Source: an uncultured Phycisphaerales bacterium (lineage in GTDB: Bacteria > Planctomycetota > Phycisphaerae > Phycisphaerales > SM1A02). Taken from it: a DNA stretch of 8,233 nucleotides. Below are positions 5,465-8,233 of this stretch, in pieces. Position 1 is the stretch's first letter. Every line of letters starts with the position of its first letter. The notes under the pieces were generated by a model. It saw nothing but the letters and a program-made list of their open reading frames with translations, did no database searches and was not told where the DNA came from. A program made the position numbers and the translations under genes. The stretch spans positions 1-8,233 of the forward strand of contig CAMPIL010000155.1 in assembly GCA_946886375.1 (NCBI GenBank). Direction: 5' to 3'.

Positions 5465-7576
5465 TTATCGGTCGGCCGAAATGAGCTTGGCCGATGGATC
5501 ATTCACATTCCACGGGATGCATTTGGCCGAGTTTGGGCCTACAAACGCCGCTGCTTTCATCGTGAGTGATCCGCCCCAATTGAACAGCAACGCGATCAGG
5601 TCATACCCGTTGACAACACCGTCGCCGTTCGGCGGCGCGATGTCAGCGGAGCAGATTCCGGGGACGGGGCATATCCCCCATGCGTTGATCACCGCCAGCA
5701 AATCATTCACGTTCACCAGACCGTCGCCATTGATGTCTCCCACAAGCGGCGGCGGCACAAATTCGTATGCGCCGCAATCCACCATCGGCGCATTCGGCGG
5801 TCCGGGCGGGAAGCCCGTGTTGGGTGTGTTATGATCATTGATAACCCGGCGCAGGTCATCCAGATCCACCGGCAGCGGCTCAGCGTTGTTGCCATCGTCA
5901 TCAAGATCGAATGTGTCAGGCGGCAGCGCGGTGTTGTCGCCCATGTCGATGCAAGGCGATCCGCTCTGAAGGCGCAAATCATCATCGGCGGTTCCGGCTG
6001 CGCCATCCGGTCCCAGTGCATTCACGAACTGCGGATCGGCATCAATATTCTCCCGCCCCGGGCCTCTCCAGCCGCCCTGAATGCAGGAATATTCAACCAA
6101 CGCCCTTCCGCCGATTTGTCCGCCGTTGTTGCCTGTGACAATAGAATTGCTGATGAAAGCCTGGCCATCCACCGCGATTCCGCCAAGACCGCGCGTACTG
6201 ATGTTGTTCACGACCGTCGAATTGATGAGTGTCAGCATCTGGTGCTGTTTGACATGGATGGCCCCTTCGTCGTCGGCGATGTTGCCGTCAACCACGCAAT
6301 TGATCATGGTCATCGGAAACTTGACGTGAACCGCGCCGCCGCTTCCGGCCCACGACCTGTTGTTTCGGAACTCACAATTGATGAACGTGCCGCCGCTGTC
6401 GACCGCGCCGCCGTCCCCCGGCGCGGAATTGGAATCGAACACGCACTGGATGAATGTGGCGCTCGCCAGGCCCGAATTCAAGGATTCGTGCACGCCGCCA
6501 GCCGTGAATGCGCTATTCATGCGAAAGGTGCAGCGAACATATGTTCCATTTTCCCGACAGGCGCCGCTGAAATCGGCAAGGTTGCCGGCAAATTCACAGT
6601 CGACGCAGATCAAATCGCCTCGTATTGCACCGCCTTCATCTGCACTGTTTTGAATGAACCTGCATCGCTCAACAACCGTCGACGCGCTTGACGCAATTGC
6701 CCCCGCGTGCGCACCGGCCAAGGACTTATTCGCAACAAAATCGCAGTCGACGATCTTCGCTGAGCCATTTGCAGCAACGAGACCCGCACCAGCACCCGTG
6801 CCTGTCGCGCTGTTTCCATTGAACATGCATTGCTCGACTATGATTGTCCCTGTCTGAATGCGGATTCCGCCGCCTGAGAAAGCACGATTCTGGCTGAATA
6901 TGCATTTCAGAACCGTAGCGTTGCAGTTTTGAAACCGCACGCCGCCCCCAAAGTACCCCCAGTTGCCCCGAAACGTGCAGTGGGTCAACGTCTGCGTGCC
7001 GCCCATGCAGTTCATTCCCGCGCCGACCCCATCGAGATCCGATCGCCCTGACGCGATCACCAATCCTTCCAGCACATTGCTGCCCCCGTTGCTGATCGTC
7101 ACGACATGCCGGCTATTGTCGGTGAACAGCGAGAAGGTGAACGTCCCCAGTGGCGGATCGTTGCCAAGCAAATCTCCGCTGAGGATGCTCTCGAACCGCT
7201 TCCAGTCCTGTTCATCGGGATCGCGTCCTGTCAGCCCGGCATATCCGCCCCGCACCGCGACGGATGACGGAACGCGAAAGGTCGCATCCACGCTCATGCC
7301 ATGATCGGGCTTGTACACGCCTTGGGCCACGCGGATATCAGTGACCGCATTCGCCGGATCAGTCGCAAACGTCAAGGCGTCGCGCAGCGATTGAAATGCG
7401 CTGCTCCAAGACAAGCCGTCGCCGCCATATGGCGCATCATCATCGACGTAAATCACTTTGAAATCGCGATCTGATTGCGAAGGGCTCGACATCGCGGGCG
7501 AGGCAGAAAACAAAACAGCCGCCGCGGTCAAAGGCATCACAATGCCGCACCCCACAACCGAATCTTGAATCAGCAT
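5465..7576 (-). CDS. secreted right-handed beta-helix protein with dockerin/EF-hand-like C-terminus
   Basis: A 703-residue protein starting at ATG 7576, with GGAG eight bases upstream and a stop in frame just before. A hydrophobic signal-like segment ends near 'SASPAMS' (about 30). The mature part opens with 'VIYVDDDAPYGGDGLSW' (41-57), a common opening in planctomycete beta-helix proteins. Residues about 160-490 hold roughly 12 coils with F..N followed by GGA/GGG, e.g. 'FSQNRAFSGGGIRI', 'FIQNSADEGGAIRG', 'FDSNSAPGDGGAV'. This is the motif pair of chlamydial polymorphic membrane protein repeats. The helix closes with 'DADPQFV', 'GSPCIDMGD' and 'DCGAYEF' (601-606). Two calcium-binding-type repeats follow: 'GDINGDGLVNVNDLLAVINA' (613-632) and 'NGDGVVNGYDLIALLFNWG' (650-668). 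A 35-residue tail ends the protein. Likely extracellular or surface-attached; adhesion or polysaccharide binding is possible. No catalytic lyase residues can be assigned. The signal region lacks the usual basic N-terminus. Confidence 0.9.
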   Translation of the reverse strand: MLIQDSVVGCGIVMPLTAAAVLFSASPAMSSPSQSDRDFKVIYVDDDAPYGGDGLSWSSAFQSLRDALTFATDPANAVTDIRVAQGVYKPDHGMSVDATFRVPSSVAVRGGYAGLTGRDPDEQDWKRFESILSGDLLGNDPPLGTFTFSLFTDNSRHVVTISNGGSNVLEGLVIASGRSDLDGVGAGMNCMGGTQTLTHCTFRGNWGYFGGGVRFQNCNATVLKCIFSQNRAFSGGGIRIQTGTIIVEQCMFNGNSATGTGAGAGLVAANGSAKIVDCDFVANKSLAGAHAGAIASSASTVVERCRFIQNSADEGGAIRGDLICVDCEFAGNLADFSGACRENGTYVRCTFRMNSAFTAGGVHESLNSGLASATFIQCVFDSNSAPGDGGAVDSGGTFINCEFRNNRSWAGSGGAVHVKFPMTMINCVVDGNIADDEGAIHVKQHQMLTLINSTVVNNISTRGLGGIAVDGQAFISNSIVTGNNGGQIGGRALVEYSCIQGGWRGPGRENIDADPQFVNALGPDGAAGTADDDLRLQSGSPCIDMGDNTALPPDTFDLDDDGNNAEPLPVDLDDLRRVINDHNTPNTGFPPGPPNAPMVDCGAYEFVPPPLVGDINGDGLVNVNDLLAVINAWGICPVPGICSADIAPPNGDGVVNGYDLIALLFNWGGSLTMKAAAFVGPNSAKCIPWNVNDPSAKLISADR

Positions 7577-7592
7577 CGCTCCATCTCCGGAT

Positions 7593-7607
7593 TGGTGAAC
7601 TTCACCA
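7593..7607. promoter_or_regulatory. 15-bp palindrome upstream of the beta-helix gene, operator candidate
   Basis: TGGTGAA-C-TTCACCA is a perfect 7-1-7 inverted repeat. It sits 16 bases from the start codon and four bases upstream of the likely ribosome binding site. The near-zero spacer fits a dimeric repressor site better than an RNA hairpin. No promoter boxes are clear nearby; a TTGACA on the minus strand (7655-7650) lacks a -10 at the right distance. Confidence 0.35.
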
Positions 7608-7722
7608 GGTGGAGGTTACATTCGTGAGCAGGCTCAGCAAGTGCCCATATGTCAAACGGCGGCTGAATCCGTCAATGTACCTAGGAACGCAGTTCACGTT
7701 TCCGGCACACTCGCGGATGCAC

Positions 7723-7941
7723 TTATTCAGTGCGAATTTCGGCCACAGCCTTCCGCTCCGCGTCATACACGTACAATTTCCCGGGCTCTTCGTCCTTGCA
7801 GCCGTTCTTGTGCGAACCGTCGCAGAACGGCAGGTTCTGGCTCAAGCCACAGCCGCAGATTGAAATGATCTTGCCGGGCGGGAACGTGGACGGATCGATC
7901 TTGTACGGGCCGGTGTTGGTATGTCGAATCAGTCGAGCCAT
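7723..7941 (-). CDS. CDGSH-type iron-sulfur domain protein
   Basis: A 72-residue protein, start chosen at ATG 7941 ('MARLIRHTNTGPYKI'), because residues upstream in the open frame are low-quality His/Pro-rich sequence. The CDGSH signature is complete: C-x-C-x2-S-x3-P-x-C-D-G-S-H, seen as 'CGCGLSQNLPFCDGSH' with Cys29, Cys31, Cys40 and His44, the 3Cys-1His ligands of a 2Fe-2S cluster. The length fits single-domain bacterial members. No membrane segment or signal peptide is present, so it is probably cytosolic. Known family roles are electron or cluster transfer and redox sensing; which applies here is unknown. No good Shine-Dalgarno precedes the ATG. The cyclophilin gene ends 75 bases upstream on the same strand, so co-transcription is possible. 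Confidence 0.9.
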   Translation of the reverse strand: MARLIRHTNTGPYKIDPSTFPPGKIISICGCGLSQNLPFCDGSHKNGCKDEEPGKLYVYDAERKAVAEIRTE

Positions 7942-7963
7942 GTGAGATGGTGTAGTGGCGAAA

Positions 7964-7979
7964 TGGTGATGTGGTGATG
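7964..7979. repeat. tandem 8-bp repeat upstream of the CDGSH gene
   Basis: TGGTGATG occurs twice in direct tandem (7964-7971 and 7972-7979), inside the 75-base gap between the CDGSH and cyclophilin genes. It lies 22 bases before the CDGSH start. It may be a simple slippage product; the CDGSH leader seems built from such GTG/GAT-like units in place of a normal ribosome binding site. Confidence 0.5.
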
Positions 7980-8016
7980 TAAAGCCATTGCAGCGAGGAA
8001 GCACGTCGCTTCTACA

Positions 8017-8233
8017 TCATTCGCTGCTATCCGGCATTGTTGCCGGCGCGCTTGTGGGCGTCTCGTCGATAGGTTGCGTGGTTACGGCCTCGGAGGGCAG
8101 CGCCGGCTTGGCAATTATGTTGGGCTTGTATTCGTGGTCGCGCCGGCGAGTCACGGTCATCATCTCGATCACATCTTCCTGCTTCAAACTGCGGGCCACG
8201 TCCAGACCTTCAATCACGCGACCAAACACGGTG
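8017..8233 (-). CDS. cyclophilin-type peptidyl-prolyl cis-trans isomerase, C-terminal part
   Basis: The frame is open to the right edge; the GTG at 8229 is an internal Val, since the visible peptide begins 'TVFGRVIEGLDVARSLKQED'. 'T-V-F-G-R-V-x-E-G-x-D-V' is the conserved late strand and helix of cyclophilins. It is followed by the last strand 'VIEMMTVTRRRDHEYKP', resembling planctomycete members. The final 28 residues are a Pro/Thr/Ser/Ala-rich low-complexity tail ('AVTTQPIDETPTSAPATMPD'), probably disordered. The enzyme would catalyse proline isomerisation during protein folding. The catalytic Arg/Phe region and any signal peptide lie outside the window, so location in the cell is unknown. 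A weak 5-bp stem (GAAGC/GCTTC, 7998-8012) lies just after the stop. Confidence 0.85.
   Translation of the reverse strand, partial: TVFGRVIEGLDVARSLKQEDVIEMMTVTRRRDHEYKPNIIAKPALPSEAVTTQPIDETPTSAPATMPDSSE

Noticed and set aside
5831..6691. Plus-strand open frame of 286 codons
   Set aside because: It lies antisense to the beta-helix gene, whose repeat motifs and dockerin-like repeats are unmistakable. The plus-strand product shows no recognisable domain.
7942..8004. 21-residue N-terminal extension of the CDGSH protein
   Set aside because: The extension is His/Pro/Thr-rich, partly encoded by the tandem TGGTGATG repeat, and unlike anything expected before a CDGSH domain. The ATG at 7941 gives the usual small single-domain protein.

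Overview
The window reads as chromosomal DNA of a GC-rich member of the Planctomycetota, most likely a Phycisphaerae-like lineage. This rests on three gene types seen together. One is an ECF-like sigma factor overlapping by one base a membrane-anchored Hanks-type Ser/Thr kinase that has a planctomycete-style N-terminal extension. Another is a secreted right-handed beta-helix protein that opens with a 'YVDDDAPYGGDG..W' motif and closes with dockerin/EF-hand-like repeats. The third is a cyclophilin with a 'RRRDHEYKP' C-terminus. The assignment is inference from family knowledge; there is no rRNA or marker gene to confirm it.

Layout, left to right. (1) 1-984, plus strand: the C-terminal part of a multi-pass GT-C type glycosyltransferase, cut by the left edge. 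(2) 985-1294: no convincing gene, but one good compound hairpin between convergent genes. (3) 1295-1624, minus: a small single-pass membrane protein with a GTG start set by a clear GGAGG. (4) 1625-1778: a divergent intergenic region with a nested inverted repeat and an AT-rich promoter-like block. (5) 1779-4645, plus: a two-gene operon of sigma factor and membrane Ser/Thr kinase, joined by a TGATG overlap and closed by a strong hairpin at 4705-4730. (6) 4754-5308, minus: an unrecognised, extremely basic, Thr-rich 184-residue protein with one acidic residue. (7) 5465-7576, minus: a 703-residue secreted beta-helix protein with dockerin-like repeats, followed by its own rho-independent terminator (5371-5395). 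(8) 7723-7941, minus: a CDGSH iron-sulfur protein. (9) 8017-8233, minus: the C-terminus of a cyclophilin-type peptidyl-prolyl isomerase, cut by the right edge.

How the genes may work together: the sigma factor and kinase are translationally coupled and very likely form one transmembrane signalling unit, with the kinase sensing through its C-terminal extracytoplasmic part. The other genes look like separate transcription units (surface protein, iron-sulfur protein, foldase). The least explained item is the basic protein at 4754-5308. Its composition and uniform codon choice suggest an abundant nucleic-acid-binding or other polyanion-binding protein. I see no mobile element, CRISPR array, tRNA or rRNA.
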